Counted from the first letter of the stretch, positions 19,310 through 29,646 are shown. The stretch: DNA of 64,000 bases from Janthinobacterium lividum PAMC 25724 (GCA_000242815.2 AHHB01000016.1:61550-125549); one strand, 5' to 3'. The notes: generated by a model from the letters alone, not told the origin. Translations and numbers: made by a program.

Positions 19310-20272
19310 ATGAAATTGAAGAAATTTATGGTTGGCATGATGCTGGCCGCGACCACGCTATCCATGCTGGGTGAAGCGCTGGCTCGTCCGATGGGTGGTG
19401 GCCGTTCGATAGGTCGTCAGTCGCAAAACGTGGGCCGCCAGGCTCCGGCCCCGACCCCGGCTGCCGCGCCACGCCAGGCGCAAGCTGCACCAGCGCCGGC
19501 ACCGGCAGCGCCAGGCAGCGCCAAGCCACCGAGCCGTTGGAAAGGCTTGCTGGGCGGTGCCTTGTTGGGCCTGGGGCTGGGTGCGCTGCTGTCGCACTTC
19601 GGCCTGGGCGGCGCCATGGCCAGCATGCTCGGCACGCTGCTGATGGTGGCCTTGCTGGCTGGGGCAGCCTTCTTCATCTACCGCATGGTGCGCGGCAAGC
19701 GTGACGGCAATGCCAGCGGCAATACGCCGTTCGCGGGCTTTGGCGGCAACCAGCCGGCACCGGCCGGCAACGTGCCCGATATCGGTTCGGCCATTGCGCC
19801 GTTGCCGCCGCTGCAGCCCGTTTCGTCCGGCGTCGGCCTGGATAAGCCGGCGCCGGTCCCGGTCCCGGTCCCGGCGCCGCTTGCTGCGCCATGGGGCGTG
19901 CCAAGCGACTTCGACAAGGACGGCTTCCTGCGCCACGCGAAAAGTAATTTCATTCGCCTGCAAGCGGCCTGGGATAAGGCGGACGTCAACGATATCCGTG
20001 AATTCACGTCGCCGGAAGTGTATGCGGAATTACGCATGCAAATCCAGGAACGGGGTGCGCAGGCAGACTTTACCGATGTCGTTACCATCGATGCCGAGCT
20101 GATGGGGATCGAGACGAGTGCCAACGATTACCTGGCCAGCGTGAAATTTACGGGCCAGATCCGTTCGGCGCCGGGCGCCGCAGCCGAGCCGTTCGCGGAA
20201 GTATGGAATATGTCGAAACCCGTCAGCGGCAATAGCGGTTGGGTATTGGCTGGCATACAGCAATTGAACTAA
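19310..20272 (+). CDS. Tim44-like domain membrane protein
   Basis: 320 residues with a signal-like N-terminus (MKLKKFMVGMMLAATTLS...GEALA), an Ala/Pro-rich low-complexity stretch (about 35-75), two adjacent hydrophobic segments around 78-125 (LLGGALLGLGLGALLSHFGLG, then MLGTLLMVALLAGAAFFIYR), another Pro-rich linker, and a C-terminal Tim44/MBA1-like domain (FLRHAKSNFIRLQAAWDKADVNDIREFTSPEVYAEL). Such proteins are common in betaproteobacteria but have no settled role. TAGGAG nine bases before ATG 19310 decides the start. It ends at a terminator. Confidence 0.87.
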   Translation: MKLKKFMVGMMLAATTLSMLGEALARPMGGGRSIGRQSQNVGRQAPAPTPAAAPRQAQAAPAPAPAAPGSAKPPSRWKGLLGGALLGLGLGALLSHFGLGGAMASMLGTLLMVALLAGAAFFIYRMVRGKRDGNASGNTPFAGFGGNQPAPAGNVPDIGSAIAPLPPLQPVSSGVGLDKPAPVPVPVPAPLAAPWGVPSDFDKDGFLRHAKSNFIRLQAAWDKADVNDIREFTSPEVYAELRMQIQERGAQADFTDVVTIDAELMGIETSANDYLASVKFTGQIRSAPGAAAEPFAEVWNMSKPVSGNSGWVLAGIQQLN

Positions 20273-20357
20273 TGGTCAAAACTTGCTCAATCGTGGTTTA
20301 AGTTCCTGTGCATGCATGATGCATAGCAGCTATTGCCTGATGAACTGGTAAGATCGA

Positions 20358-20389
20358 AACCGCCCACGTTGTTTTCCGGGCGGTTTTTT
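20358..20389 (+). terminator. Rho-independent terminator after the Tim44-like gene
   Basis: Arms AACCGCCC and GGGCGGTT with a 12-base loop, followed by a run of six T, about 85 bases beyond the stop at 20272. It separates the ubiE/Tim44 transcript from ubiJ. Confidence 0.85.
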
Positions 20390-20425
20390 CTTTTTAGGGG
20401 GGCGCGCGCAGCGCGCAGTATATAG

Positions 20426-21088
20426 ATGGCACCGATGGCACAGATGACACTACTTTCCGATCTCTCCCTGATGACGCCCGTCATCGCGACCATCAATCAT
20501 TTGCTGGCGCAGGAACCGTGGGCGCGCCAGCAGTTGGCGCTGCACGCCGGTAAGGTGGCTTGCATCGATACGGGCGCCGTGGCCCTGCGCATGCGCGTCG
20601 ACAGCGCCGGCATGCTGGAAGCGGCGCCCGCGACGGCCGAGATACAGGCCAATGTCACCATCGGCGTCAAATTGTCCGATGTGCCCTTGATACTGCAAAA
20701 CCGCGAACGGGCATTTTCGTATGTGAAGATCGAAGGCGATGCCGAGTTTGCCAATGCGATTTCGCAATTGAGCAAGGGCTTGCGCTGGGATGCCGAGCAC
20801 GACCTGGAAAAGGTGATAGGGCCCATGCTGGCCACGCGGCTTGTTTCCGGTGTGAAAGATGTTGCCGCTTTTGTGCGCACGGGCCAGCAAAAGCTGGCGG
20901 AAAACGTGGCCGAATATTTTCTCGACGAACAGCCGATGCTGATCCGTCCTTCTACCTTGCAAGAGTATTCGGCTGGCGTGACGCGCATGCGCGATGACGT
21001 CGAACGCCTGGCCAAGCGCCTTGCCCGTCTGGAAAAGGCGGCCGCCGCCCTCCAGCCGCAGTCTTCCTCACCGGATTTGCCTACATGA
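20426..21088 (+). CDS. ubiJ: ubiquinone biosynthesis accessory factor UbiJ (SCP2 domain)
   Basis: 220 residues with an SCP2 sterol-carrier-like lipid-binding domain ([39 protein letters not shown], then [21 protein letters not shown]) and a C-terminal coiled coil ([25 protein letters not shown]). UbiJ works with UbiK in the soluble Ubi complex handling hydrophobic quinone intermediates. ATG codons at 20426, 20435 and 20444 are all in frame; no ribosome site chooses between them. The stop overlaps the ubiB start by four bases (ATGA). Confidence 0.87.
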   Translation: MAPMAQMTLLSDLSLMTPVIATINHLLAQEPWARQQLALHAGKVACIDTGAVALRMRVDSAGMLEAAPATAEIQANVTIGVKLSDVPLILQNRERAFSYVKIEGDAEFANAISQLSKGLRWDAEHDLEKVIGPMLATRLVSGVKDVAAFVRTGQQKLAENVAEYFLDEQPMLIRPSTLQEYSAGVTRMRDDVERLAKRLARLEKAAAALQPQSSSPDLPT

Positions 21089-22656
21089 TATTGAAATTCC
21101 TGCGCCTGATTAAAATTATCCGTGTTTCCATCAAGTACGGCCTCGATGAGATAGCGATTTCTGGTCTGAAAGTGCCACGCACCGCCAAATTGATCGACAC
21201 CCTGATTTTCTGGCGCGACCTATCGTCGCCACGCGGTGTGCGCCTGCGTTTGGCGCTGGAAGAGCTGGGTCCCATTTTTGTTAAATTCGGTCAGGTGCTG
21301 TCGACCCGGCGCGACCTGATGCCGCCCGACATCGCCGAAGAACTGGCGCGGCTGCAAGACCGCGTGCCACCGTTCGATTCCGACCTGGCCATCGCGCAAA
21401 TCGTCAAGTCTTTGGGCGCGCACCCGGAGCAGTTGTTTGCCAGCTTCGAGCGCGAGCCGGTGGCGTCCGCCTCCATTGCCCAGGTACACTTCGCCACCTT
21501 GAAAGACGGGCGCGAAGTGGCCGTGAAAGTCTTGCGTCCAGGCATGAAAAAGCTGATCGACGAAGACGTGGCCCTGATGCATATCGCCGCCGATTGGACC
21601 AGCCGCCTGTGGGCCGACAGCAAGCGCCTCAAGCCGCGCGAAGTGGTGGGCGAGTTCGACAAATACCTGCACGACGAGCTGGACCTGATGCGCGAGGCGG
21701 CCAATGCCAGTCAGTTGCGCCGCAACTTTGCCAATTCGAACTTGCTGCTGGTGCCGGAAATGCACTGGGATTATTGCTCCAGCAGCGTTATCGTGATGGA
21801 GCGCATGGTAGGCATTCCCGTGTCGCAGATCGACCGCTTGGTGGAGGCCGGTGTGGATTTGCGCAAGCTTTCCAGCGATGGCGTGGAGATTTTCTTCACG
21901 CAAGTGTTCCGCGATGGCTTTTTCCATGCAGATATGCACCCGGGTAATATTCTCGTGTCAATCGCGCCCGAATCGTTTGGCCGCTACATCGCCCTCGACT
22001 TCGGTATCGTGGGAACCTTGAATGACTACGACAAGGATTATCTGTCGCAAAACTTCCTCGCCTTCTTCCGCCGCGACTATAAGCGGGTGGCCGAGGCGCA
22101 CATCGAATCGGGCTGGGCGCCGAAAGACACGCGCGTCGATGAACTGGAAGCGGCCGTACGCGCCTGCTGCGAACCGATCTTCGATCGCCCGCTGAAAGAT
22201 ATTTCTTTTGGTCAAGTCTTGCTGCGCCTGTTCCAGACTTCGCGCCGCTTTAACGTGGAAGTGCAGCCGCAACTGGTGCTGTTGCAAAAAACCCTGCTCA
22301 ATATCGAAGGCTTGGGGCGCCAGCTGGACCCGGAACTGGACCTGTGGCAAACCGCCAAGCCGTATCTGGAAAAATGGATGAGCAACCAGGTGGGGCCGCA
22401 AGGCTTCATGGAGCGTCTGCGCGCCGAGGCGCCCCGTTATGCGCACATCTTCCCGCAACTGCCGCGTTTGCTGCACCAGGCCTTGACGGTGCATGGCGTG
22501 CCGCGCGAAAACGACGTGGAATTGATGAAAACCTTGCTGGCGGAGCAACGCCAGACGAATCGATTGCTGAGCTTTATCGTCTACTTCGTGGGCGCTTTTG
22601 CCCTTGGCGCGCTGGGCTTGCAAGTGTTCATGCGCTGGCATCAACTACCGTTTTAA
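21085..22656 (+). CDS. ubiB: ubiquinone biosynthesis regulatory kinase-like protein UbiB
   Basis: ABC1/ADCK atypical kinase-like protein (523 residues) required for ubiquinone synthesis. Family marks are the N-terminal KxGQ motif ([16 protein letters not shown], near residue 68), the Ala-rich loop in [12 protein letters not shown], the lysine in [22 protein letters not shown] as catalytic loop and LDFGIVGTL as metal-binding DFG. The C-terminus is a membrane anchor ([21 protein letters not shown]). It overlaps ubiJ by four bases, giving a tight ubiJ-ubiB pair. Confidence 0.96.
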   Translation: MILKFLRLIKIIRVSIKYGLDEIAISGLKVPRTAKLIDTLIFWRDLSSPRGVRLRLALEELGPIFVKFGQVLSTRRDLMPPDIAEELARLQDRVPPFDSDLAIAQIVKSLGAHPEQLFASFEREPVASASIAQVHFATLKDGREVAVKVLRPGMKKLIDEDVALMHIAADWTSRLWADSKRLKPREVVGEFDKYLHDELDLMREAANASQLRRNFANSNLLLVPEMHWDYCSSSVIVMERMVGIPVSQIDRLVEAGVDLRKLSSDGVEIFFTQVFRDGFFHADMHPGNILVSIAPESFGRYIALDFGIVGTLNDYDKDYLSQNFLAFFRRDYKRVAEAHIESGWAPKDTRVDELEAAVRACCEPIFDRPLKDISFGQVLLRLFQTSRRFNVEVQPQLVLLQKTLLNIEGLGRQLDPELDLWQTAKPYLEKWMSNQVGPQGFMERLRAEAPRYAHIFPQLPRLLHQALTVHGVPRENDVELMKTLLAEQRQTNRLLSFIVYFVGAFALGALGLQVFMRWHQLPF

Positions 22657-22675
22657 CGCACTGAGGACGTAGGCA

Positions 22676-23278
22676 ATGGCTGACTTTCAAACCCGCGACC
22701 CGCTGTCGCCCGCCTTTTGGGACGAGCGTTTCGAGAAGCAATTCATGCCCTGGGACCGCGGTGGCGCGCCGTCGCGTTTGCGCAGCCTCGTTGCCGCTAG
22801 CCCGGCGCCGCTGCGCTGCCTGATTCCCGGCTGTGGTTGCGCCCATGAACTGGTTTGCATGCTCGATCACGGCTGGGATGCCACGGCCATCGACTTTTCA
22901 CCGGCCGCCGTGGCCGCCGCGCGCGGCCAGTTAGGCGAGCGGGCAGGGCACGTGGTCGAGGCCGATTTCTTCACTTGGCAAGCTGTTGCGCCGCTGGACC
23001 TCATCTATGAGCGGGCCTTTCTGTGTGCGATGCCGCGTGCCATGTGGCCGCAGGTGGCGGCCCGCTGGGCGCAGTTGCTGGCACCAGGCGCCATGCTGGT
23101 CGGTTACTTTTTCTTTGACGATAATGCCAAGGGGCCGCCGTTTGGCATGTCGCGTGAGCGATTGCAGGCCTTGCTGGCACCGCATTTCGACTGCCTGGCC
23201 GATGAAGCCGTGGACGATTCCATCGCCGTCTTTGCCGGCAAGGAGCGCTGGATGAGCTGGCGTCGCCGGGCGCACTGA
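22676..23278 (+). CDS. TPMT-superfamily class I SAM methyltransferase
   Basis: 200 residues with the thiopurine-methyltransferase-like N-terminal signature FWDERFEKQFMPWDRGGAP, the SAM-binding motif CLIPGCGCAHEL, the acidic strand ATAIDFSPAAVAAAR and the run FLCAMPRAMWPQVAARWAQLL. The natural substrate is unknown; family members methylate thiol, selenium or tellurium compounds or halides. It follows ubiB by 19 bases and may be co-transcribed. Confidence 0.86.
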   Translation: MADFQTRDPLSPAFWDERFEKQFMPWDRGGAPSRLRSLVAASPAPLRCLIPGCGCAHELVCMLDHGWDATAIDFSPAAVAAARGQLGERAGHVVEADFFTWQAVAPLDLIYERAFLCAMPRAMWPQVAARWAQLLAPGAMLVGYFFFDDNAKGPPFGMSRERLQALLAPHFDCLADEAVDDSIAVFAGKERWMSWRRRAH

Positions 23279-23368
23279 GTTGGCAGGCTGAGCGAGCTGG
23301 CATTTTCCGCTGGGAATGGCGGAAAAGCTTTATAATTCAGGGTTTTTGATGATTTTCTTGGAGTAGAG

Positions 23369-23677
23369 ATGCCGATTTACGCTTACCGTTGTGACGAGTG
23401 TGGTTTTGCCAAGGATGTCTTGCAAAAGATCTCCGATCCTGTATTGACGGTGTGCCTGTCGTGCGGCAAGCCCAGTTTCAAGAAACAATTGACGGCCGCC
23501 GGTTTCCAATTGAAGGGCACTGGCTGGTACGCGACCGATTTCCGCGGCGGCGCGGCGCCCACCACGGCGATACCGACGGGCCCGGCCGATAGCACCAAGC
23601 CCGCTCCAGCGGCCGAGAGCGCTCCCGCCACTGCGCCTGCGACCCCTGCGGCTGCGGCTGCGGCGAAAGCGGACTGA
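23369..23677 (+). CDS. FmdB-type zinc ribbon protein
   Basis: 102 residues. The N-terminal 45 residues form the FmdB regulatory zinc ribbon with two CxxC pairs (YRCDECGF and TVCLSCGK), followed by the conserved GTGWYATDFRGG. The C-terminal 40 residues are Ala/Pro-rich low complexity. In betaproteobacteria such a gene commonly sits before the DUF502 and aspS genes, as here. The function is unproven. Confidence 0.88.
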   Translation: MPIYAYRCDECGFAKDVLQKISDPVLTVCLSCGKPSFKKQLTAAGFQLKGTGWYATDFRGGAAPTTAIPTGPADSTKPAPAAESAPATAPATPAAAAAAKAD

Positions 23678-23717
23678 AAGGCGCAGCGCGCCGATACGAT
23701 CCATTACCGAGAAATTG

Positions 23718-24359
23718 ATGCGTAAATATTTTATTACCGGCTTACTGATTTTGGTGCCCCTGGCCATTACTGCCTGGGTCTTGAATCTGGTCATCAGCAC
23801 GATGGATCAGTCGCTGTTGCTGGTGCCCGGCAGTACACAGCCCAGCGTCTGGTTCGGCCACAAAGTTCCGGCCCTGAGCTCCATTCCCGGCCTGGGGACG
23901 GTATTGACGGTACTCATCGTTTTCTTCACCGGTTTGCTGACGAATAACCTGGTCGGCAATTACGTGGTGAAAATATGGGAAAAATTGCTGCAACGCATAC
24001 CCATCGTCAATTCCCTGTATTCCAGCGTCAAGCAAGTGTCCGATACCTTGTTTTCCCCGTCGGGCAATGCCTTCCGCAAGGCCGTGCTGGTGCCGTATCC
24101 GCACCACAATTCCTGGACCATCGCTTTCCTGACCGGCGTGCCGGGCGGCGATGCGGCGAACCATCTGGTGGGCGACTATGTCAGCGTGTATGTGCCAACT
24201 ACGCCCAACCCGACGTCAGGCTTTTTCCTGATGATGAAGCGCAGCGACGTGGTTGAACTCGACATGAGCGTCGATGCGGCGCTCAAATATATCGTCTCGA
24301 TGGGCGTGGTAGCGCCTGCGGAAGTTGTTGCTGTAGCGGCCCCGGCAGCCAAAGAATAA
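23718..24359 (+). CDS. DUF502 family membrane protein
   Basis: 213 residues. Two membrane segments near the N-terminus (YFITGLLILVPLAITAWVLNLVI and LGTVLTVLIVFFTGLLTNNLVG) frame a short loop; then the DUF502 core IPIVNSLYSSVKQVSDTLFS, VLVPYPHHNSWTIAFLTG and YVPTTPNPTSGFF. A TTG at 23715 is in frame, but the ATG at 23718 is the natural start (MRKYFITG). Function unknown; it is placed between the zinc-ribbon gene and aspS. Confidence 0.9.
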   Translation: MRKYFITGLLILVPLAITAWVLNLVISTMDQSLLLVPGSTQPSVWFGHKVPALSSIPGLGTVLTVLIVFFTGLLTNNLVGNYVVKIWEKLLQRIPIVNSLYSSVKQVSDTLFSPSGNAFRKAVLVPYPHHNSWTIAFLTGVPGGDAANHLVGDYVSVYVPTTPNPTSGFFLMMKRSDVVELDMSVDAALKYIVSMGVVAPAEVVAVAAPAAKE

Positions 24360-24422
24360 AGGCAGGCGTCCCATGAGGGACGTGGCCGGATTGAACACTC
24401 ACTAACCTGAACTGAGAATTTT

Positions 24423-26225
24423 ATGTCTATGCGTACTGAATACTGCGGCCTCGTCACCGAAGCCATGCTGGGACAAACCGTCAGCCTGTGCGGCTGGGTA
24501 CATCGCCGCCGCGACCACGGCAGCCTGATTTTCATTGACTTGCGCGACCGTGAGGGCCTGGTGCAAATCGTCTGCAACCCGGAACAAGCGGAGATGTTCA
24601 AGGTCGCCGAAGCCGTGCGTAACGAATTCTGCCTGCGCGTGACGGGTGTCGTGACCAGCCGCATCGACGGCACCATCAACAACAACCTGAAATCGGGCAA
24701 GATCGAAGTGGTTTGCGCTGAACTGGAAGTGCTGAACGCTTCCGTGCCCGTGCCGTTCCAGCTCGACGACGACAACCTGTCGGAAACGACGCGTCTGACG
24801 CACCGCGTGCTGGACCTGCGCCGCCCGCAAATGCAGAACAATCTGCGCCTGCGCTACAAGGTGACGATGGAAGTGCGCAAGTACCTCGACGCGCTGGGCT
24901 TCATCGACATCGAAACGCCGATGCTGACCAAGTCCACGCCAGAAGGCGCGCGCGATTATCTGGTGCCGTCGCGCGTCAACGCCGGTAGCTTCTTCGCCTT
25001 GCCGCAATCGCCACAGTTGTTCAAGCAACTGTTGATGGTCGCTAACTTTGACCGTTACTACCAGATCACCAAGTGCTTCCGCGACGAAGACTTGCGCGCT
25101 GACCGCCAGCCTGAATTTACGCAGATCGATTGCGAAACCTCGTTCCTGACGGAACAGGAGATCCGCGACCTGTTCGAAGACATGATACGCGTCGTTTTCA
25201 AGAACACCCTGAACATCGACTTGCCGAACCCGTTCCCGGTGATGGACTTCGCCGAAGCGATGGGCCTGTACGGTTCCGACAAGCCCGACATGCGCGTCAA
25301 GCTGGCCTTTACGGACTTGACCGAAGTCATGAAGACGGTCGAATTCAAGGTCTTCAACGGCGCCGCCAATATGAAGGGCGGCCGCGTGGTGGCCCTGCGC
25401 GTACCGCAAGGCGGCAGCATGCCGCGTTCGGAAATCGACGCTTACACGCAATTTGTCGCCATCTACGGCGCCAAGGGTCTGGCTTACATCAAGGTCAACG
25501 AGAAAGCCAAGGGACCTGAAGGCTTGCAGTCGCCTATCGTCAAGTTCCTGCCTGCCGACGTGCTGGCCACGATTCTCGAGCAGACGGGCGCGCAAGACGG
25601 CGACCTGATCTTCTTCGGCGCGGACAAGGCCAAAGTTGTCAACGACGCCATCGGCGCGCTGCGCGTGAAAATCGGTCACAGCGAGTTCGGCAAGAAAGCC
25701 GGCCTGTTCGAGGACGTGTGGAAGCCATTGTGGGTGGTCGACTTCCCGATGTTCGAACACGACGAAGAAGCGGACCGCTGGACGGCGACCCACCATCCGT
25801 TCACGGCGCCGAAAGACGGCCATGAAGACATGCTGGAAACCAATCCCGGCGCCTGCATCGCCAAAGCGTACGATATGGTCTTGAACGGCTGGGAACTGGG
25901 TGGCGGTTCGATCCGTATCCATCGCGAAGAAGTGCAGAGCAAGGTCTTCCGTGCATTGAAAATCGATGCCGAAGAAGCGCAGCTGAAGTTCGGCTTCCTG
26001 CTTGACGCCCTGCAATACGGCGCGCCACCGCATGGCGGCCTGGCGTTTGGCCTGGATCGTATCGTGACCATGATGACGGGTTCCGATTCCATCCGCGACG
26101 TCATCGCCTTCCCGAAAACCCAGCGCGCCCAGTGTCTGCTGACACAAGCGCCGTCGGAAGTGGACGAGAAGCAATTGCGCGAGCTGCACATCCGTTTGCG
26201 CGGCGCCGAGCCAAAAGTAGCATAA
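24423..26225 (+). CDS. aspS: aspartyl-tRNA synthetase
   Basis: Class II aminoacyl-tRNA synthetase charging tRNA-Asp (often also tRNA-Asn in this group, which is the non-discriminating form). It has the N-terminal OB-fold anticodon-binding domain ([23 protein letters not shown]), motif 2 ([20 protein letters not shown]), the bacterial GAD insertion (about 280-420) and motif 3 ([14 protein letters not shown]). The length of 600 is normal. No gatCAB genes are in the window, so tRNA specificity cannot be judged. Confidence 0.96.
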   Translation: MSMRTEYCGLVTEAMLGQTVSLCGWVHRRRDHGSLIFIDLRDREGLVQIVCNPEQAEMFKVAEAVRNEFCLRVTGVVTSRIDGTINNNLKSGKIEVVCAELEVLNASVPVPFQLDDDNLSETTRLTHRVLDLRRPQMQNNLRLRYKVTMEVRKYLDALGFIDIETPMLTKSTPEGARDYLVPSRVNAGSFFALPQSPQLFKQLLMVANFDRYYQITKCFRDEDLRADRQPEFTQIDCETSFLTEQEIRDLFEDMIRVVFKNTLNIDLPNPFPVMDFAEAMGLYGSDKPDMRVKLAFTDLTEVMKTVEFKVFNGAANMKGGRVVALRVPQGGSMPRSEIDAYTQFVAIYGAKGLAYIKVNEKAKGPEGLQSPIVKFLPADVLATILEQTGAQDGDLIFFGADKAKVVNDAIGALRVKIGHSEFGKKAGLFEDVWKPLWVVDFPMFEHDEEADRWTATHHPFTAPKDGHEDMLETNPGACIAKAYDMVLNGWELGGGSIRIHREEVQSKVFRALKIDAEEAQLKFGFLLDALQYGAPPHGGLAFGLDRIVTMMTGSDSIRDVIAFPKTQRAQCLLTQAPSEVDEKQLRELHIRLRGAEPKVA

Positions 26226-26277
26226 TGCATCAGGCGGCCGCTGCGGCGGTCCCTGTTTAATAATGCTGGGCAACAAG

Positions 26278-26300
26278 AGGCGCTGACGAGGCGCCTTTTT
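26278..26300 (+). terminator. terminator between aspS and nudB
   Basis: Arms AGGCGC and GCGCCT around a seven-base loop, followed by five T, 53 bases past the aspS stop and ending 11 bases before the nudB start. Confidence 0.65.
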
Positions 26301-26310
26301 CATTCTTGAT

Positions 26311-26775
26311 ATGACTGATAAAATTCCTGTTTCCGTGCTGGTCGTCATTCATACGGCTAATCTGGACGTCTTGCTGATCGAGCGCGCGGGACAACCGGGT
26401 TTCTGGCAATCGGTAACCGGTTCCATCGACGCCGTCGATGAGCCGCTGCAGCTGACGGCGGCGCGCGAATTGGGCGAGGAAACCGGCATCATTGCCGATG
26501 GCCAGCACATCGTGCTGCGCGACTGGAACTTGTCGAATGTGTACGAGATTTTTCCCATCTGGCGCCACCGCTATGCACCCGGCGTGACGCACAACACCGA
26601 GCATGTCTTTAGTGTGCAGGTGCCGCGCGACATCGCCATCACGCTCAGTGCGCGCGAACACTTGCAATATGCGTGGCTGCCCTACCTGGCGGCGGCCGAG
26701 CGCTGCTTCTCGTCGTCCAACGCGGAAGCGATTTTGCAATTACCGGCCATAACGGGCCTGGCGCGCCCCATCTGA
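26311..26775 (+). CDS. nudB: dihydroneopterin triphosphate diphosphatase
   Basis: Nudix hydrolase (154 residues) removing pyrophosphate from dihydroneopterin triphosphate in folate synthesis. The Nudix box is complete: G(SIDAV)E...AARELGEETGI at about residues 47-69. The opening KIPVSVLVVIHTANLDVLLIERAGQPGFWQSVTGS is the NudB N-terminus, and WRHRYAPGVTHNTEHVF is the downstream family block. Next to aspS as in many proteobacteria. Confidence 0.92.
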   Translation: MTDKIPVSVLVVIHTANLDVLLIERAGQPGFWQSVTGSIDAVDEPLQLTAARELGEETGIIADGQHIVLRDWNLSNVYEIFPIWRHRYAPGVTHNTEHVFSVQVPRDIAITLSAREHLQYAWLPYLAAAERCFSSSNAEAILQLPAITGLARPI

Positions 26776-26794
26776 TTTCCCTAGAAAGCATGGC

Positions 26795-27088
26795 ATGTTG
26801 AACTGGTTATATTTGACTGCGCAGCAAAAACTGCTGGGCACCCTGGGTATTGTTTTCTGCCTGTGCTGCATTTTTCTGCTGTTGACTTCCACCGTGCCTG
26901 GCCGCACGCCACCGATCGGCATGCCGCTGATGGCCATCGGTTGGCTGCTGCATCCGGGCGCCTTTGCCAAGGCCAGGCGCAGCGTGGCCTGGCGCGGCGC
27001 GCCCTTGCTGGTGAAGATCGTCTGGGCGGCCGGCATCACCGCGCTGATCGTCAGCGTGACGGCGGGCGTGGGACGCATGCTGGCCTGA
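26795..27088 (+). CDS. small two-helix membrane protein, unknown
   Basis: 97 residues starting 19 bases after nudB. Hydrophobic segments at about 12-31 (KLLGTLGIVFCLCCIFLLLT) and 73-95 (IVWAAGITALIVSVTAGVGRML) flank a basic middle (HPGAFAKARRSVAWRG). The codon pattern resembles the neighbours, so it is probably a real gene, but it is not recognised. Confidence 0.6.
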   Translation: MLNWLYLTAQQKLLGTLGIVFCLCCIFLLLTSTVPGRTPPIGMPLMAIGWLLHPGAFAKARRSVAWRGAPLLVKIVWAAGITALIVSVTAGVGRMLA

Positions 27089-27202
27089 GAGTTTTCTGGT
27101 ATGCGCCTGGCAAGCCTTGGCTTCCGGAAAAAGTCTGCATTAGGTGCGCACGCGCACCTGCGTCGTTGCCGCGCGGGGCCCGTCTGGGAGTAGAATCAGG
27201 GC

Positions 27203-28024
27203 ATGAAAATCCGCGTAGCAACTTATAATATTCACAAGGGTGTCTCCTCCGTGCGGGGTTTGCCCAGAGTACATGCATTGAAGCAGGCGATCGCTCTCTT
27301 CGATGCGGATGTCGCCTTTTTGCAAGAAGTGCAGGGCAAGCATGATCGCAATGCGGCCCGCTTTGGCGCCGAGAAAAACGGCCATGCGCATTGGCCGCAA
27401 GCGTCGCAACATGAATTTTTTGCTGGCGCCGAGCATCATAGCGCCTATGGCATGAACGCCGTGTACGACCATGGCCACCATGGCAACGCCTTGCTGAGCA
27501 AGTTTCCCATCGGCTCGCACATCAACCACGATGTGTCCGACCATGCTTACGAGCAGCGCGGCATCCTGCATTGCGTGCTCAACACGCCGCATGCCGACGT
27601 GCACTGTTATGTCGTGCACCTGGGCCTGTTCGAATCGGGACGGGGAAGGCAGACGCAGGCGCTGATTGAGGCCGTCATGGCATCGGCGCCCGATGGCGAA
27701 CCGGTCATCATCGCCGGTGATTTCAACGACTGGCGCAATACGCTCAGCGACAAGCTGCGCAATGCGCTGGGGGTAGTGGAAGTGTTCGACCAGCGCGCGT
27801 CGAACTCGGCCCTGGGCGACCTGGTGCGCACCCTGGCGCGGCGCCAGACGAAAACTCCGGTGCCCGTGCCGGCGCGCACCTTTCCCGCCGCCTTGCCGTG
27901 GTTCCGCCTGGATCGCATCTATGTGCGCGGTTTCCATGTGGAAGGCGCGCAAGTGATGCATGGCACCTTGTGGGCCAAACTATCGGACCACGCGCCGATA
28001 GTTGCAACTTTGAAACTCGCGTAG
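27203..28024 (+). CDS. endonuclease/exonuclease/phosphatase (EEP) family hydrolase
   Basis: 273 residues with the EEP fold: RVATYNIHKGVSS with the first Asn, FLQEVQG with the metal-binding Glu, GNALLSKFPI, HLGLFESGRGRQ, IIAGDFNDWRNTL with the Asp/Asn pair, LDRIYVRG and finally KLSDHAPIVATL with the catalytic Asp-His. Directly followed by a cardiolipin synthase gene, a pairing known from enterobacteria (ybhP-clsB), so a role in lipid metabolism is possible but not shown by sequence. Confidence 0.9.
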   Translation: MKIRVATYNIHKGVSSVRGLPRVHALKQAIALFDADVAFLQEVQGKHDRNAARFGAEKNGHAHWPQASQHEFFAGAEHHSAYGMNAVYDHGHHGNALLSKFPIGSHINHDVSDHAYEQRGILHCVLNTPHADVHCYVVHLGLFESGRGRQTQALIEAVMASAPDGEPVIIAGDFNDWRNTLSDKLRNALGVVEVFDQRASNSALGDLVRTLARRQTKTPVPVPARTFPAALPWFRLDRIYVRGFHVEGAQVMHGTLWAKLSDHAPIVATLKLA

Positions 28025-28033
28025 ACTATTCGC

Positions 28034-29197
28034 ATGCGCACCGTCAATTTCATCGCCCACAACGACATCCGGTTGCTGTATTGCGGCACCGATTACTTTC
28101 CCGCATTGATCGCCGCCATCGACGGCGCGCGCTCGGAAGTGTATTTCGAGACGTATATCTTCGCCGATGACGGCACCGGCACCCTGGTACTCGATGCGCT
28201 CAAGCGGGCCGCCGCGCGCGGCGTGCTGGTGTGCATGATCACGGACTGGTTCGGCACGGGCAATCGCCGCGTGAATGCCATGCATGCACAGCTGCAAGCG
28301 GCCGGCGTGCACCACCGCATCTTCAACCCCTGGTTCCGGCGCGGCATCACGCGCACGCACCGCAAGATTTGCGTGGCCGATGGCGAGATCGCCCTGATAG
28401 GCGGCATCAATATCAATGACGACATGTTTTGCGACTACGACCACAGCATCAGCCTGCAAGCGCCGCGCTGGGACTTTGCCGTGCAGGTGCAAGGCCCGTT
28501 GGTGGCCGCCATCCATGAAGAGGTGCAGGCGCAGTGGGCGCGACTGGGCAAGATGAACCTGGTACGGCGTATCAAGCTGTATCGCAAGATGCGCGTGGTC
28601 AGCAATGAACTGGCGAACAACCCTGTGGTGGCCGGCTTTGTCGTGCGCGATAACTTGCGCAACCGTCGCACCATCCAGCGCGCCTACCTGCAGGCGCTGG
28701 GCCAGGCGCGCAAAAGCGTGATGCTGGCCAATCCATATTTCGCACCCGGACACAAGCTGCGCCACGCCCTGGCCCAGGCCGCCCAGCGCGGCGTGGACGT
28801 GGTCCTGTTGATCGGCGTGGGCGAGTTCCGCATGCAAGATGCCGTGGCGCACTCGTTTTATCCGAAACTGCTCGCTGCCGGGGTGAAAATCGTCGAATAT
28901 CGCAAGACGCAGCTGCATGCCAAGGTGGCCGTGGTCGACGATGACTGGGCCACGGTCGGTTCCAGCAATATTGACGCGCTGAGCCTATTTCTGAACCAGG
29001 AAGCGAACGTGGTCATCAAGGACGTCGCTTTCGCGCAAAGCCTGCGCCGGCATATCGAGCAGGGCGTGGCCGACGGCATCGTCATACATCAGGACGATTT
29101 CAAGCACATCGGCCGTTTCCGGCGTATCGGTTACGAAGCCGCATTCCTCGCCTACCGGCTGGTGATGCGCATTTTTTCAGTGGGCAAGTACGCATGA
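28034..29197 (+). CDS. clsB: cardiolipin synthase B
   Basis: Phospholipase-D-superfamily transferase (387 residues) that makes cardiolipin from phosphatidylglycerol. Two HKD motifs are seen: HRKICVADGEIALIGGINI from His109, and HAKVAVVDDDWATVGSSNID from His295. There are no N-terminal membrane helices, which fits the ClsB rather than the ClsA form. It lies ten bases after the EEP hydrolase gene and overlaps the next gene by four bases, so the three form an operon. Confidence 0.92.
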   Translation: MRTVNFIAHNDIRLLYCGTDYFPALIAAIDGARSEVYFETYIFADDGTGTLVLDALKRAAARGVLVCMITDWFGTGNRRVNAMHAQLQAAGVHHRIFNPWFRRGITRTHRKICVADGEIALIGGININDDMFCDYDHSISLQAPRWDFAVQVQGPLVAAIHEEVQAQWARLGKMNLVRRIKLYRKMRVVSNELANNPVVAGFVVRDNLRNRRTIQRAYLQALGQARKSVMLANPYFAPGHKLRHALAQAAQRGVDVVLLIGVGEFRMQDAVAHSFYPKLLAAGVKIVEYRKTQLHAKVAVVDDDWATVGSSNIDALSLFLNQEANVVIKDVAFAQSLRRHIEQGVADGIVIHQDDFKHIGRFRRIGYEAAFLAYRLVMRIFSVGKYA

Positions 29198-29583
29198 ACG
29201 AGATGACAACGGTAAGACTGGACAAATGGCTGTGGGCGGCGCGTTTCTTCAAGACGCGCTCGCTGGCCAGCGAGGCCGTCGACACGGGCAAGGTGAAAGC
29301 CGGCGGCGAACGCGTGAAGCCGGCGCGCAGCCTGCGCGTGGGCGACGAGCTGGCCATCGACAACGGCTACGATACGTGGGAAGTTGCCGTGCTGGGCTTG
29401 TCCGACAAGCGCGGCGCGGCAAGCGTGGCGCGCCTGCTGTATGGAGAAACACCGGCCAGCATCGCCCGCCGCGAGCAGCTGGCCGAGGAGCGCAAGCTGT
29501 TCCGCGAGCCAGGCACCACGATCAAAGGGCGACCGACCAAACGCGATCGCCGTCAACTGAGCAAGGCAGGCGACCTTTCCTGA
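29194..29583 (+). CDS. hslR: S4-domain heat-shock RNA-binding protein (Hsp15-like)
   Basis: 129 residues. The N-terminal S4 domain (VRLDKWLWAARFFKTRSLASEAVDTGKVKAGGERVKPARSLRVGDEL) is the hallmark of Hsp15, which recognises 50S subunits with stalled peptidyl-tRNA. The C-terminus is basic (IKGRPTKRDRRQLSKAG). ATGA overlap with clsB implies coupled translation. No sigma-32 promoter is seen because it lies inside the operon. Confidence 0.9.
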   Translation: MNEMTTVRLDKWLWAARFFKTRSLASEAVDTGKVKAGGERVKPARSLRVGDELAIDNGYDTWEVAVLGLSDKRGAASVARLLYGETPASIARREQLAEERKLFREPGTTIKGRPTKRDRRQLSKAGDLS

Positions 29584-29646
29584 GGCCTGTCTGTTGTCGT
29601 AAAGCAAGGGTGCGCGCCGCTTTTGCTCTTCTGCAATCGCTACAAA

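Noticed and set aside
24402..26348. 648-residue minus-strand frame opposite aspS
   Set aside because: aspS on the plus strand has complete class II motifs; the antisense frame is a codon-bias shadow.
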